DNA of 49,407 nt from Robertmurraya massiliosenegalensis JC6 (GTDB lineage Bacteria; Bacillota; Bacilli; Bacillales; Cytobacillaceae): contig NZ_HE978521.1 in NCBI RefSeq assembly GCF_000311725.1, positions 31,887-81,293 on the forward strand, in the 5' to 3' direction. A program made the position numbers and the translations under genes. The notes beneath the pieces were generated by a model. The model was given only the letters and a program-made list of their open reading frames with translations. It was not told the origin of the DNA and made no database searches. Positions 16,500 to 27,600 of this stretch are shown piece after piece; position 1 is the stretch's first letter, and every line of letters begins with the position of its first letter.

Positions 16500-16802
16500 A
16501 TGGTCGACTATCCTAGTACGTTACAATTAGGTCAAATAGTCTTAATTTCACACGGACGAGATGCAGGACAATATGCTATAATAGTAAGGTTGTTAGATGA
16601 ACGCTTTGTTTTTGTGGCGGACGGCGATAAAAAGAAGTTTGACCGACCGAAGAAGAAGAATCTAGTACACCTCAAGCTTATTGAATATGTATCACCAGAA
16701 GTTCAAAGAAGTTTATTAGAAACCGGTCGCGTTACGAACGGAAAACTACGATATGCATTGAAAAAGTTTGAATCAATTTTTCATGAAAATGAAAAATTCT
16801 AG
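16500..16802 (+). CDS. KOW-domain RNA-binding protein (L14e-like, YbzG-type)
   Basis: The 100-aa basic protein has a KOW-like segment near residues 9-35 ([33 protein letters not shown]) followed by a lysine-rich stretch ([20 protein letters not shown]). It occupies the place of ybzG between map and infA in B. subtilis. Its function is not known; a role in ribosome or RNA binding is inferred. The ATG at 16500 follows a weak ribosome binding site, TTAGGTGAT. Confidence 0.85.
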   Translation: MVDYPSTLQLGQIVLISHGRDAGQYAIIVRLLDERFVFVADGDKKKFDRPKKKNLVHLKLIEYVSPEVQRSLLETGRVTNGKLRYALKKFESIFHENEKF

Positions 16803-16819
16803 AAGGGAGACTAAGTTCG

Positions 16820-17038
16820 ATGGCGAAAGATGATGTAATTGAAATTGAAGGTACAGTACTTGAAACTTTGCCGAATGCAATGTTTAAGGTAGAATTAGAA
16901 AATGGTCATACAGTGTTAGCTCATGTTTCTGGTAAGATTCGCATGCACTTTATTCGTATTTTACCAGGGGACAAAGTAACTGTTGAGCTATCCCCATATG
17001 ATTTAACACGCGGAAGAATTACGTACCGCTTTAAATAA
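16820..17038 (+). CDS. infA: Translation initiation factor IF-1
   Basis: The 72-aa OB-fold protein ([22 protein letters not shown]) has the typical [22 protein letters not shown] core and ends [12 protein letters not shown]. It occludes the A site during initiation. The ribosome binding site is AGAAGGGAG. Confidence 0.97.
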   Translation: MAKDDVIEIEGTVLETLPNAMFKVELENGHTVLAHVSGKIRMHFIRILPGDKVTVELSPYDLTRGRITYRFK

Positions 17039-17042
17039 TTGA

Positions 17043-17210
<168 letters not shown>

Positions 17211-17231
17211 TATTAAGGAGGTGCGCATATA

Positions 17232-17597
17232 ATGGCACGTATTGCTGGTGTAGACGTCCCACGTGAAAAGCGTGTAGTGATTTCTCTAACATACATTTTT
17301 GGTATTGGTAAAAGTACAGCACAAAAGGTTTTAGCTGAAGCAGGTGTTTCTGAAAACACTCGTGTTCGTGATTTAACTGAAGATGAACTAAATAAAATCC
17401 GTGATATCATTGATAAGCTAAAGGTTGAAGGTGACCTTCGTCGTGAAGTATCTTTAAACATTAAGCGTCTAATGGAAATCGGAAGCTACCGTGGTCTTCG
17501 TCATCGTCGTGGTTTACCTGTTCGTGGTCAAAATACGAAGAACAACGCTCGTACACGTAAGGGCCCACGTAAAACTGTAGCTAACAAGAAGAAATAA
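17232..17597 (+). CDS. rpsM: 30S ribosomal protein S13
   Basis: The 121-aa protein ([26 protein letters not shown]) has the helix-two-turn-helix core and ends in the basic tail [18 protein letters not shown], which contacts P-site tRNA. It forms intersubunit bridges with L5. The ribosome binding site is AAGGAGGT. Confidence 0.97.
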   Translation: MARIAGVDVPREKRVVISLTYIFGIGKSTAQKVLAEAGVSENTRVRDLTEDELNKIRDIIDKLKVEGDLRREVSLNIKRLMEIGSYRGLRHRRGLPVRGQNTKNNARTRKGPRKTVANKKK

Positions 17598-18008
<411 letters not shown>

Positions 18009-18037
18009 TTTTTCTGTATAGAATTTAAATCCCTGTC

Positions 18038-18153
18038 TATAATGGGATATGATACTAAATTTTTTGTAAATAAAAATACAGAATCATTCATCCAGTTGTT
18101 GTGCACAATCGGGAACGTATACAGGGGGAATTTCAGTTAGGATTCTTAACTGA
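18038..18153 (+). promoter_or_regulatory. rpoA upstream region: possible -10 element and leader hairpin
   Basis: The 175-nt rpsK-rpoA gap is long for this operon. It holds TATAAT at 18038-18043 without a convincing -35 hexamer, and a 7-bp hairpin of TCAGTTA (18133-18139) with TAACTGA (18147-18153) shortly before the rpoA ribosome binding site. An internal promoter for rpoA is plausible but not shown. Confidence 0.35.
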
Positions 18154-18183
18154 GATTTCGACGTTTTGAAGGAGGGTAATTTG

Positions 18184-19128
18184 ATGATCGAAATAGAAAA
18201 ACCAAAAATCGAAACGGTTGAGATCAGCGATGATGCAAAGTACGGGAAGTTCGTCGTAGAACCGCTTGAGCGTGGATATGGTACTACTTTGGGTAACTCC
18301 TTACGTCGTATCCTATTATCGTCACTCCCAGGTGCCGCTGTCACATCGATTCAAGCTGATGGGGTACTTCACGAGTTTCAAACAATTGAAGGCGTCGTTG
18401 AAGATGTTACATCTGTCATTTTAAACATTAAGAAACTTGCACTTAAAATCTACTCTGACGAAGAGAAGACGCTTGAGATTGATGTACAAGGTGAAGGTGT
18501 TGTTACAGCAGCAGACATTACTCATGATAGTGATGTTGAGATTTTGAACCCCGATCTTCACATTGCGACCCTAGGTACTAACGGTAATTTGCGTATGCGA
18601 TTAACGGCTAAAAGGGGTCGAGGTTATACGCCTGCTGATCAAAACAAGAGAGAAGATCAACCGATCGGTGTTATTCCAATCGATTCTATCTTTACTCCGG
18701 TATCACGTGTGGCTTTCCAAGTGGAAAATACGCGTGTCGGCCAATTAACCAACTATGATAAGTTAACCCTTGATGTGTGGACAGATGGAAGTACAGGTCC
18801 TCAAGATGCGGTTGCATTAGGAGCTAAGATCTTTACAGAACATTTGAATATCTTCGTTGGATTAACGGATGAAGCACAAAATGCTGAAATCATGGTTGAA
18901 AAAGAAGAAGATCAAAAAGAAAAAGTTTTAGAGATGACGATTGAAGAACTTGATTTATCAGTTCGTTCATATAACTGCTTAAAGCGTGCTGGCATCAACA
19001 CTGTTCAGGAATTAGCGAATAAGACTGAAGAAGATATGATGAAGGTACGTAACTTAGGACGTAAATCTCTTGAAGAGGTAAAACATAAATTAGAGGAGCT
19101 TGGACTAGGCTTACGCAAAGATGACTGA
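18184..19128 (+). CDS. rpoA: DNA-directed RNA polymerase subunit alpha
   Basis: The 314-aa subunit starts [17 protein letters not shown]. The N-terminal dimerisation domain contains [19 protein letters not shown]. The C-terminal domain ([23 protein letters not shown] to the end) binds UP elements and activators. I chose the ATG at 18184, after GAAGGAGGG; an upstream in-frame start would place this site inside the gene. Confidence 0.98.
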   Translation: MIEIEKPKIETVEISDDAKYGKFVVEPLERGYGTTLGNSLRRILLSSLPGAAVTSIQADGVLHEFQTIEGVVEDVTSVILNIKKLALKIYSDEEKTLEIDVQGEGVVTAADITHDSDVEILNPDLHIATLGTNGNLRMRLTAKRGRGYTPADQNKREDQPIGVIPIDSIFTPVSRVAFQVENTRVGQLTNYDKLTLDVWTDGSTGPQDAVALGAKIFTEHLNIFVGLTDEAQNAEIMVEKEEDQKEKVLEMTIEELDLSVRSYNCLKRAGINTVQELANKTEEDMMKVRNLGRKSLEEVKHKLEELGLGLRKDD

Positions 19129-19137
19129 AACATGTAA

Positions 19138-19545
<408 letters not shown>

Positions 19546-19565
19546 TATCACTTTTATGACAGACC

Positions 19566-19614
19566 AAAGGGGCATAGGACAGTTTAAACAAACTTGTTTC
19601 TTGCCCTTTTTCTG
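19566..19614 (+). terminator. Intrinsic terminator after rplQ
   Basis: AAAGGGGCA (19566-19574) pairs with TGCCCTTTT (19602-19610) with one G-U pair, followed by a T-rich end. The loop of about 27 nt can form a further small helix (AACAAACTTGTT). It ends the long ribosomal cluster 20 nt after rplQ. Confidence 0.75.
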
Positions 19615-19740
19615 TAAGGAAGATTGAACTAAGCCTTTATTCGAGTGTTACGATGGGCATGTACCTATTGGGTTTTTATTTTATGCTAATTCTTTTGTTT
19701 TATGAGAAAGGATTATGCCATACATGTCACGTCTAGCTCA

Positions 19741-19774
19741 TGCACCTCTTTGAAAAGGATTAAAAAGAGGTGCA
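19741..19774. terminator. 11-bp hairpin, possible second terminator
   Basis: TGCACCTCTTT (19741-19751) and AAAGAGGTGCA (19764-19774) are a perfect inverted repeat with a 12-nt loop. The downstream sequence (GGCTTTATTTAAAATTT) is only moderately T-rich, so termination is uncertain. Confidence 0.55.
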
Positions 19775-19873
19775 GGCTTTATTTAAAATTTGGAGCCAAT
19801 GGGAGACATTTGCTTTTAAAAGAATATTGAACTTATTTTCTATTTTTAAACATGTCTTCACATACACAAGGCT

Positions 19874-19898
19874 CGCCAATTGGCGGGTTTTCTTTTTT
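19874..19898 (+). terminator. Small palindromic terminator-like hairpin
   Basis: CGCCAATTGGCG (19874-19885) is self-complementary and is followed by GGGTTTTCTTTTTT, which fits an intrinsic terminator on the plus strand. It is the third such element in the rplQ-ecfA1 gap. Confidence 0.55.
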
Positions 19899-19989
19899 AT
19901 CTTCATTTTATCTCCCCATTAACAATCCTGCGTTAAAAAATGGTATAGTAGATTTCGTTAGGTTGTTTTCGTACGGATGATGGTTATTT

Positions 19990-20015
19990 GGAATGGTCCT
20001 AATTCCGACCATTCC
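19990..20015. repeat. 9-bp inverted repeat
   Basis: GGAATGGTC (19990-19998) and GACCATTCC (20007-20015) are perfect inverted repeats around an 8-nt loop, with no T-run after them. It could be an RNA hairpin or a protein binding site upstream of the ecf operon. Confidence 0.6.
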
Positions 20016-20052
20016 GATTTATACGTAGCACCGTAACACGGTTTGAATAAGC

Positions 20053-20148
20053 AAGCTCTTTTCTCTGTTGTTTTTTTACTTGCCAATATAAAAGGATTTG
20101 CTATTAGAATTTTTTGATAGGTAGCAACAATGTTCGAGAAAAGAGCTT
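20053..20148 (+). repeat. 13-bp long-range inverted repeat in the ecfA1 leader
   Basis: AAGCTCTTTTCTC (20053-20065) is the exact reverse complement of GAGAAAAGAGCTT (20136-20148), 70 nt apart. Shorter complementary pieces (TGTTG at 20066-20070 and CAACA nearby at 20125-20129) could extend the helix. It lies about 60 nt before ecfA1, in the position of a 5' leader. Confidence 0.6.
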
Positions 20149-20205
20149 TTCGTTAAGAGTTTAGAAAAGAATAGAATAGTGAAGATGAGCTGAGAGGAGG
20201 ATACT

Positions 20206-21045
20206 ATGAAAAAACCACTAGTTTCAATTGAACATGTGCATTTTAAATACGATGGACAAGAGGAATATGCTCTTAAAGACGTTTCCTTTCAAATATATGA
20301 CGGTGAGTGGCTAGCGATTGTTGGCCATAATGGATCGGGTAAATCAACTTTAGCAAAACTATTAAATGGTCTTCAGTATCCGGAAAATGGGAGAATCCAA
20401 ATAGGAGATTTGGAGTTGACCGAAGAAACGGTTTGGGATACGAGAAAATTGGTCGGGATGGTCTTTCAAAATCCTGATAATCAATTTGTTGGAACAACCG
20501 TTCAGGATGATGTTGCCTTCGGGTTAGAAAATAACGGAATTCCCCGAGAAGTAATGGTTGAGAGAGTTGAAAGTTCTCTGAAGCAGGTCCAAATGGATTC
20601 ATTTATTCAGCAAGAGCCTCATCAGTTGTCAGGTGGCCAAAAGCAAAGGGTTGCGATTGCCAGTGTTATCGCATTGCGTCCACGAATTATTGTCTTGGAT
20701 GAAGCAACATCGATGCTCGATCCTCGGGGAAGAGAAGAGGTTCTAAACGTGATAAGAGAACTGAAGGATGCCCATGATATGACGGTCATCTCTATTACCC
20801 ATGATTTAGAAGAAGCAGCAAAGGCGGATCGGATGATTGTTTTAAATCGTGGAGAACTATACCGTGAGGGGACGCCTGAAGAAATTTTTCAAATGGATGA
20901 GGAATTGGTCAAGCTTGGCCTAGATATTCCCTTTCCTGTGAAAATGAGCAAAATGCTAAGGGAAAAAGGCATTCCTGTTAGCAAAAGTTATCTATCAGAG
21001 GAAGCGTTGGTGGCACAGTTATGGACATCTCACTCCAGCAAGTAG
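20206..21045 (+). CDS. ecfA1: ECF transporter ATPase EcfA1
   Basis: The 279-aa ABC ATPase shows Walker A (GHNGSGKST), a Q-loop (MVFQNPDNQFVG), signature LSGGQKQR, Walker B with catalytic Glu (IIVLDEATSMLDPRG) and the H-loop (ISITHDLEEA). With EcfA2 and EcfT it forms the shared energising module that powers vitamin and cofactor uptake by substrate-specific S components encoded elsewhere. GAGAGGAGG precedes the ATG. It overlaps ecfA2 by 25 nt. Confidence 0.95.
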   Translation: MKKPLVSIEHVHFKYDGQEEYALKDVSFQIYDGEWLAIVGHNGSGKSTLAKLLNGLQYPENGRIQIGDLELTEETVWDTRKLVGMVFQNPDNQFVGTTVQDDVAFGLENNGIPREVMVERVESSLKQVQMDSFIQQEPHQLSGGQKQRVAIASVIALRPRIIVLDEATSMLDPRGREEVLNVIRELKDAHDMTVISITHDLEEAAKADRMIVLNRGELYREGTPEEIFQMDEELVKLGLDIPFPVKMSKMLREKGIPVSKSYLSEEALVAQLWTSHSSK

Positions 21046-21890
21046 AATATCGTTATCAGGCAAATTCTCCCTTTGAGCGTCTTGCGATTGAGAATGTCTC
21101 AATTGACATTCCTTCAGGGACATATCTGGCGATTATTGGCCATACAGGTTCAGGGAAATCGACCATTCTCCAGCATTTAAATGCGATTTTGAAGCCTACA
21201 AACGGAACGGTCGTCATTGGTGAGAGGGAAGTTACCAATGCGAAAAAACAAAAGAATTTGAAGGAAATACGCAAGAAAGTTGGAATCGTCTTTCAATTTC
21301 CAGAACATCAGTTATTTGAAGAAACAGTGGAAAAGGATATATGTTTTGGTCCGATGAATTTTGGTGTTTCAGAGGAAGCGGCAAAGGCACGAGCAAGAGA
21401 GGCGATTAAACAGGTTGGCCTGTCCGAAGATATTTTGCAAAAGTCGCCATTTGATCTCTCAGGTGGGCAAATGAGACGTGTGGCAATCGCTGGTGTGTTA
21501 GCGATGGAACCAGAGGTCATTGTTTTAGATGAGCCAACAGCAGGCTTGGATCCACGTGGACGTAAGGAAATTATGGAGATGTTTTACCAGCTTCATAAAG
21601 AACAAAATCTTTCAACTGTTTTGGTGACTCACAGTATGGAGGATGCATCCATGTATGCTGACCAAATTGTGATCATGCATCATGGACAAGTATATAAGAA
21701 GGGCACTGCAGAAGAGATTTTTCATTCACCCGAAGGCTTGCTTGAGCTAGGGCTAGACGTGCCTGAGGTCGTTCGTTTCCAGCAAAAAGTGGAGAAAGCT
21801 TTTCAGACAAAGCTTGGCAAAACATGTTTAACAATAGAAGAACTGACAGAAGAAATTGACAAGCTTTTTAAAGGGGGAGAACGCCGATGA
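21021..21890 (+). CDS. ecfA2: ECF transporter ATPase EcfA2
   Basis: The 289-aa ABC ATPase has Walker A (GHTGSGKST), Q-loop (VFQFPEHQLFEETV), signature LSGGQMRR, Walker B (VIVLDEPTAGLDPRG) and H-loop (VLVTHSMEDA). It pairs with EcfA1 in an asymmetric ATPase dimer. The start lies within ecfA1, and its end overlaps ecfT by 4 nt (ATGA), so the three genes are translationally coupled. Confidence 0.95.
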   Translation: MDISLQQVEYRYQANSPFERLAIENVSIDIPSGTYLAIIGHTGSGKSTILQHLNAILKPTNGTVVIGEREVTNAKKQKNLKEIRKKVGIVFQFPEHQLFEETVEKDICFGPMNFGVSEEAAKARAREAIKQVGLSEDILQKSPFDLSGGQMRRVAIAGVLAMEPEVIVLDEPTAGLDPRGRKEIMEMFYQLHKEQNLSTVLVTHSMEDASMYADQIVIMHHGQVYKKGTAEEIFHSPEGLLELGLDVPEVVRFQQKVEKAFQTKLGKTCLTIEELTEEIDKLFKGGERR

Positions 21891-22684
21891 TGGATAAAAT
21901 GATTTTTGGTCGTTATATCCCAGCTGAATCCCCTTTACATCGAATGGATCCAAGGTCAAAACTAATTCTTGTATTTGCATTTGTATGTATTGTATTTATT
22001 GCGAATAATGCGATTACGTATGGGTTATTAGTCGTCTATACGATTTTTATGGTCCTTTCTTCAAAAGTTCCGATTCGTTTTTTGCTTGGGGGACTTAAGC
22101 TCGTATTGTGGCTTGTCCTATTTACCCTTATCCTTCACCTCTTTTTCACGAAAGAAGGAGAAATTATTTTTCAATGGGGCTGGGTGACAATCTATGAAGA
22201 AGGATTAAAGAAAGGGATTTTCATTTCGATGAGATTCTTCCTCTTAATTTTAATCACTTCATTGCTAACATTAACGACAACGCCAATTGAAATTACGGAC
22301 GGGATTGAGGTGTTACTTGATCCGTTGAAAAAAATAAAGTTTCCAGTTCATGAATTAGCGCTTATGATGTCGATTTCATTGCGTTTTATTCCGACGCTGA
22401 TGCAAGAAACTGACAAAATTATGAAAGCCCAGACTGCCCGTGGAGTAGAGTTTTCAGGGGGACCAATGAAAGAACGAATCAAAGCGATTATCCCGCTCTT
22501 AATCCCATTATTTATCGGCTCCTTTAAACGAGCAGAGGAACTGGCGATCGCAATGGAAGCAAGAGGCTACCGAGGTGGAGAAGGACGAACAAAGTACCGT
22601 CAGCTAAGGTGGGGACTTGTCGATACATTGATGCTGTTACTGCTTGTAGTTTTAGCAGGGGCGCTGTTCTTTTTTAGGTCGTAG
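21887..22684 (+). CDS. ecfT: ECF transporter transmembrane subunit EcfT
   Basis: The 265-aa integral membrane protein has about five to six hydrophobic segments. It carries the two Ala-Arg-Gly coupling motifs (QTARGVEF and MEARGYRGG) that insert into the ATPase dimer. It starts FGRYIPAESPLHRMDPRSKL, as EcfT proteins typically do. It couples ATP hydrolysis to S-component toppling in the membrane. Confidence 0.94.
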   Translation: MMDKMIFGRYIPAESPLHRMDPRSKLILVFAFVCIVFIANNAITYGLLVVYTIFMVLSSKVPIRFLLGGLKLVLWLVLFTLILHLFFTKEGEIIFQWGWVTIYEEGLKKGIFISMRFFLLILITSLLTLTTTPIEITDGIEVLLDPLKKIKFPVHELALMMSISLRFIPTLMQETDKIMKAQTARGVEFSGGPMKERIKAIIPLLIPLFIGSFKRAEELAIAMEARGYRGGEGRTKYRQLRWGLVDTLMLLLLVVLAGALFFFRS

Positions 22685-22700
22685 ATAAATGGAGGAAAGT

Positions 22701-23441
22701 ATGCAGAGGTTAAAATGTAAGATCGCCTATGATGGTTCAGCATTTTCTGGTTATCAAATTCAACCGAATAAACGTACCGTTCAAGGAGAGCTAGAGCAGG
22801 CATTACAGAAGCTTCATAAAGGGCAAGAAGTGAAGGTCTATGCTTCCGGTCGTACAGATGCTGGAGTGCATGCTAGAGGACAAATCATTCATTTTGATAC
22901 ACTGCTCAAGATCCCCGAGGAAAAATGGCGTGTCGCTCTGCAGACGCTTCTCCCAGAAGACATTGCTATTGAATCTGTCATAAAGGTTGATTCTACATTC
23001 CATGCTCGCTTTGATGTAGTGGCAAAGGAATATCGTTATGTTGTCCATACTGAGCAAGTGCGGGATCCTTTTCGTCGTCACTTTGTTTATCATTATCCTT
23101 ATTCTGTTGATGTAGCGGCCATTCGGGACGCAAGTCAATATTTGCTCGGAGTCCATGATTTTACGAGTTTTTGCTCGGCTAAAACAGAAGTAGAAGATCG
23201 GGTAAGGGAAATTTATGAAATCGAAGTGCTGGAAGAAGAGGGGCTTCTTATTTTTCGTTTTATTGGGAATGGTTTCCTTTATAATATGGTTAGAATATTA
23301 GTGGGAACGTTGTTACAGGTAGGGTTAGGGAAAATCAAAGTGGCTGAAATCCCTGACATTTTGGCAAAAAAAGACCGAATCTATGCCGGAAAAACAGCAC
23401 CACCTCAAGGCTTATATTTATGGAAAGTGATGTATGAATGA
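22701..23441 (+). CDS. truA: tRNA pseudouridine(38-40) synthase TruA
   Basis: The 246-aa enzyme isomerises uridines 38-40 in the tRNA anticodon stem. The catalytic Asp53 lies in the motif GRTDAGVHA. The opening [18 protein letters not shown] and the C-terminal [11 protein letters not shown] segment are also typical. I chose the ATG at 22701, downstream of GGAGGAAAGT. The ATG at 22689 lies directly before that site. Confidence 0.95.
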   Translation: MQRLKCKIAYDGSAFSGYQIQPNKRTVQGELEQALQKLHKGQEVKVYASGRTDAGVHARGQIIHFDTLLKIPEEKWRVALQTLLPEDIAIESVIKVDSTFHARFDVVAKEYRYVVHTEQVRDPFRRHFVYHYPYSVDVAAIRDASQYLLGVHDFTSFCSAKTEVEDRVREIYEIEVLEEEGLLIFRFIGNGFLYNMVRILVGTLLQVGLGKIKVAEIPDILAKKDRIYAGKTAPPQGLYLWKVMYE

Positions 23442-23476
23442 TTTTAAAACAACTTGCCCTGGTGTCAAATAAATTC

Positions 23477-23505
23477 TTGACATATAGGCCTCAGTGTTTT
23501 ATCAT
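23477..23505 (+). promoter_or_regulatory. Sigma-A promoter of rplM-rpsI
   Basis: A perfect -35 TTGACA (23477-23482), a 17-nt spacer and TATCAT (23500-23505) predict transcription starting near 23512, about 100 nt before rplM. Confidence 0.75.
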
Positions 23506-23511
23506 AATATG

Positions 23512-23602
23512 GTATGTATTTTAATCCCACGATAAGCCCCGGAACTTATTGTGATATAGAATATACGATGATGAAAATGAATTTTGAAAATGAACAATTT
23601 TA
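23512..23602 (+). promoter_or_regulatory. L13 ribosomal leader (cis-regulatory RNA)
   Basis: The leader between promoter and rplM can form a 9-bp stem of CACGATAAG (23528-23536) with CTTATTGTG (23545-23553), one G-U pair, and a CCCCGGAA loop. Bacillus species carry a conserved L13 leader at this place, thought to let L13 repress rplM-rpsI. The match is by position and fold; a covariance-model search with the Rfam L13_leader family would settle it. Confidence 0.65.
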
Positions 23603-23614
23603 GGAGGGTAACTC

Positions 23615-24052
23615 ATGCGTACAACGTTTATGGCTAACGCTAACAATATCGAACGTAAATGGTACGTAGTGGATGCTGCAGGTATGACTTTAGGTCGTCT
23701 TACTTCTGAAGTAGCGTCTATTCTACGTGGTAAACATAAACCAACTTTCACACCACATGTTGACACTGGTGATCATGTAATTATTATTAATGCTTCTCAA
23801 ATCCACTTAACTGGTAAGAAGCTAACTGACAAAATCTACTACCGTCATTCTATGCACCCAGGTGGATTGAAGACAAGAACAGCGCTTGAAATGCGTACAA
23901 ACTACCCTGAAAGAATGCTTGAGCTTGCTATTAAAGGTATGCTTCCAAAGAATTCTTTAGGACGTCAAATGTTTAAGAAATTACATGTTTATGCTGGAGC
24001 AGAGCATCCACATCAAGCACAACAACCTGAAGTTTACGAACTTCGTGGGTAA
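23615..24052 (+). CDS. rplM: 50S ribosomal protein L13
   Basis: The 145-aa protein has the hallmarks [19 protein letters not shown] and the loop [14 protein letters not shown], ending in the basic [13 protein letters not shown] region. L13 acts early in 50S assembly. TAGGAGGG precedes the ATG. It is co-transcribed with rpsI 18 nt later. A second in-frame ATG lies five codons downstream. Confidence 0.97.
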   Translation: MRTTFMANANNIERKWYVVDAAGMTLGRLTSEVASILRGKHKPTFTPHVDTGDHVIIINASQIHLTGKKLTDKIYYRHSMHPGGLKTRTALEMRTNYPERMLELAIKGMLPKNSLGRQMFKKLHVYAGAEHPHQAQQPEVYELRG

Positions 24053-24070
24053 TTAAGGGAGGATTTATAA

Positions 24071-24463
24071 ATGGCACAGGTTCAATATATTGGTACTGGT
24101 CGTCGTAAGAGCTCCGTTGCACGAGTTCGTTTAGTTCCAGGCAACGGCAAAATTACAGTAAACGATCGTGACATTACAGATTACATTCCATTCGAAGCAC
24201 TACGTGAAGTAGTAAAGCAACCATTAAACGCTACTGAAACTCTTGGTAGCTATGATGTTCTTGTTAACGTTAAAGGTGGCGGCTACACTGGTCAAGCTGG
24301 CGCAATCCGTCATGGTATCGCTCGTGCGTTACTTCAAGCTGACCCAGAATTCCGTCCAACTCTTAAGCGTGCTGGACTATTAACTCGTGACGCTCGTATG
24401 AAAGAACGTAAGAAATACGGTCTTAAAGGCGCTCGTCGTGCACCTCAGTTCTCAAAACGTTAA
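24071..24463 (+). CDS. rpsI: 30S ribosomal protein S9
   Basis: The 130-aa protein ([21 protein letters not shown]) has the conserved [19 protein letters not shown] core and the basic tail ending QFSKR, which reaches the P-site tRNA. The ribosome binding site is AAGGGAGG. It is the last conserved backbone gene before the accessory segment. Confidence 0.97.
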   Translation: MAQVQYIGTGRRKSSVARVRLVPGNGKITVNDRDITDYIPFEALREVVKQPLNATETLGSYDVLVNVKGGGYTGQAGAIRHGIARALLQADPEFRPTLKRAGLLTRDARMKERKKYGLKGARRAPQFSKR

Positions 24464-24476
24464 TTTCTGGCGTTTC

Positions 24477-24514
24477 AAGGCTCTCGAACCTTTTGGTTTG
24501 GGGGTCTTTTTTGT
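24477..24514 (+). terminator. Intrinsic terminator after rpsI
   Basis: CTCTCGAACC (24481-24490) pairs with GGTTTGGGGG (24495-24504) through several G-U pairs, followed by TCTTTTTTG. It ends rplM-rpsI 13 nt after the stop codon. The 24515-24692 stretch beyond it is AT-rich and contains only the upstream region of the next gene. Confidence 0.7.
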
Positions 24515-24692
24515 TAGAGAAATAATAAAAGTATAGATGCTTCAATAAATAAGCAAAAATAAAATTGAGAATATAGTTCATAAATGTACAAACTAAATAT
24601 AACGATAAGGCCATTTCTAAATAAAAATAGACTTGGTCTTTTCAATTTATTGTAATAATGGGGCTCTATACTAATAAAAAGGTGAGTAAACA

Positions 24693-27600
24693 ATGATTCA
24701 TAATGATTTGACTTTTTTTACGAATGAGGAAGAAAATACGTTACAAGCTCGATTTGCCAAGGTTTTAAGAAGCCATACTCAATTTTTTGATATATTAGTT
24801 GGTTACTTTAGGACAAGCGGTTTTTTCGAACTTTATCAGTCTCTAGAAGAAATAGAAAAAATAAGGATATTAGTTAGAATAAATGTTGATAAGAAGACCG
24901 TGGAATTAATTCATGCTGGGGAAAATGACCAATTGAGCTTTCATTTTTCATCTAAAGAAATAAAGGACCATTATAAAAAAGTGGTAACCAAGGAATTAGA
25001 ATCATCAGACGATACAAATAAAGTGGAGCTAGGAATTAAAAAGTTCATTGAATACATTAAATCTGAAAAATTACAAATTAGAGTATATCCGCATTCTCCT
25101 ATACATGCAAAGGTATATATTATGCGAAAAGATTTAACAAAGGTACCAGATCAATTTGGTTCAGTTATAACAGGATCAAGCAATTTCTCTTCTGCTGGAC
25201 TTATCAATAATCTCGAATTTAATGTCGAACTTAAGGATTATAGAGATGTAACATTTGCTTTGGAGCGTTTTGAGAAATTATGGAGTGAAGGAATTGAGGT
25301 TTCAGAGGAGTATATTGATACGATTACCAATAATACCTGGCTTCGGGAGGATATTACTCCTTATGAAATATATTTAAAATTTCTTTATGAATTTTTTAAA
25401 GAGGAAATTAATTCGGATAAGGAGTCACTTGAAGGCGTTTTTTTACCAGAGGGATACAAAAAATTACAGTATCAAGAGGATGCTGTTAGTAGAGCCAAAA
25501 AAATACTAGATGCCTATGGTGGGGTTTTCATTGCTGATGTAGTTGGTCTAGGTAAAACATATATATGTGCAATGCTCGCACAAAGATTAAAAAAAGGAAA
25601 GAAGCTTGTCATATGTCCACCTGTCTTAAAGGATTATTGGAAAAGAGTTATGCTTGAATTTGATGTTTCAGTTCGAGTTGAATCAATGGGAAAATTAGAC
25701 CGATTAATAGAAGAAGGATTAGAGGGGTATAGCTATGTGTTTATAGATGAAGCTCACAGGTTTAGGAATCAGGAAACGGAGAGTTATCAAAAACTACACC
25801 AGATTTGTTATGGTAAAAAGGTTATCCTTATTTCAGCTACTCCACAAAATAATAATCTTAATGATATAGCGAATCAAATATATCTATTTCAGAACAAACA
25901 TAACAGCGATGTAATCCCCAATGTGAAAAATATAGAACGTTTTTTCGCAAATCTACAAAAACGACTGGAAGAGCACGATCGATCGAGTCCGGAATATCAC
26001 ATAATGGTCCAGGAAAATTCCAAAGAAATAAGAGACAAAGTTTTGCAAAATATTATGGTAAGGAGAACACGGAGGGAAATCGAAAAGTACTATGAACAAG
26101 ACTTAAAAAAGCAGGGTCTCAATTTTCCAAAATTAACTTCACCGAAAAGAATCATTTATCAGTTCAATGAGTCTGTGGAAGATATTTTTAATAAAACAAT
26201 TGAGGTTATTCAGCAACTTAATTATGCTAGATATAGACCATTAACCTATCTAAAAAGAAGGGAAAGCCCGGAATTTGCAACAATGCTGGTTGGTCAAAGA
26301 AATATGGGTGGTTTTATGAAATCTATCTTGGTAAAACGTTTAGAGAGTAGTTTCTATGCGTTCGGTAAAACCATTGAAAGATTTATTAACTCATACAAGA
26401 AATTTATTGAAATGTATAACAATGGGGCTATTTACATTAGTAAAAAAGTAAATATATACGATTTACTCGACAACGGTAATGAGGAAGACGTTTTAAGGTT
26501 CATTGAAAGTGAAGATATACAAAAATATATGTCTTTTGAATTTGAACAACATTTCATTGAGGAACTAAGAGAGGATTTAACTCTATTAGAACGTATTAAA
26601 TACCTATGGTCAAACATTCAAACAGACCCAAAATTAGATGATTTCATTCATTATTTACAAAATGATCATGTTCTTCAGAACAATAAAATACTCATATTTA
26701 CTGAATCAATGGAGACAGCTGAATATTTACATAAAGAACTTAATCAAGTCCGTCCAGAAGAAATCATTTTATTTACAGGAAAGTCAAGCGATCATCTTCG
26801 TAATGAGATAGAATACAACTTTAATCCGGATTATAAAGGAAACGAGTATCAAAACTATTCCATTTTAGTCACAACAGATGTACTTGCTGAAGGGATAAAT
26901 TTGCATAAATCAAATGTTATCGTTAATTACGATTTACCTTGGAACCCCACAAAAATAATGCAAAGAGTAGGTCGTATAAACCGAGTAGGAACGAAACATA
27001 AAGAACTGTTTGTCTATAATTTTTTTCCTACTTCTCAATCAAGCAAACACCTAAGCTTAGAACAAAATATTATTACTAAAATTCAAGCGTTTCACGATAC
27101 ACTTGGCGAGGATTTTAAATATCTGTCAGATGAAGAAGAGGTGTCATCACATGAATTATTTGGCAGAAGATTTTTGGACAAACTTCAATCCTTTCACGAT
27201 AATGACTTTGAAGAGTCCGAGTCTGAACTGAAATATTTAAAATTATTGCGTAAGGTTAGAGATGAGTCACCAGAAATTTTTAATAAGATTAAAATGTTAC
27301 CTAAAAAAGCGCGATCAGGGAGTTTATCTGCTAATGTAAATGAAGAAGCAGTATTAACCTTTTTCAGAAAAGGAGCTTTAAAAAAGTTTTTAATTACCGA
27401 CACGAGTGTAAACCGAGGAACAGAACTAAGGTTATTTGATGCACTGAACCTAATCGAAGCTGATGAATCAACAAAGTCCTTAAAAATAAGCAGTAAATAT
27501 TATGAATACCTTGACATTAATAAGAAATCTTTTTTAGAATCAATTTCAACAGAAGAGCAGATTATAGGATCAAAGGCTTCAATAAAAAGAAATAAAAGCG

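Larger units (their letters stand above)
19615..20205. other. Gene-free, hairpin-rich spacer before ecfA1
   Basis: The gap from rplQ to ecfA1 is 660 nt and I see no supported coding region. It holds five inverted repeats: the rplQ terminator, 19741-19774, 19874-19885, 19990-20015 and a long-range pair at 20053-20148. A weak TATAGT at 19944-19949 may be a -10 element. I do not recognise any known riboswitch class here. Confidence 0.6.

Noticed and set aside
24633-24672. A promoter for the restriction-like operon (TTGGTC, TATACT)
   Set aside because: TATACT at 24667-24672 is a fair -10, but no -35 hexamer lies at 16-18 nt, so I did not list it as a promoter.
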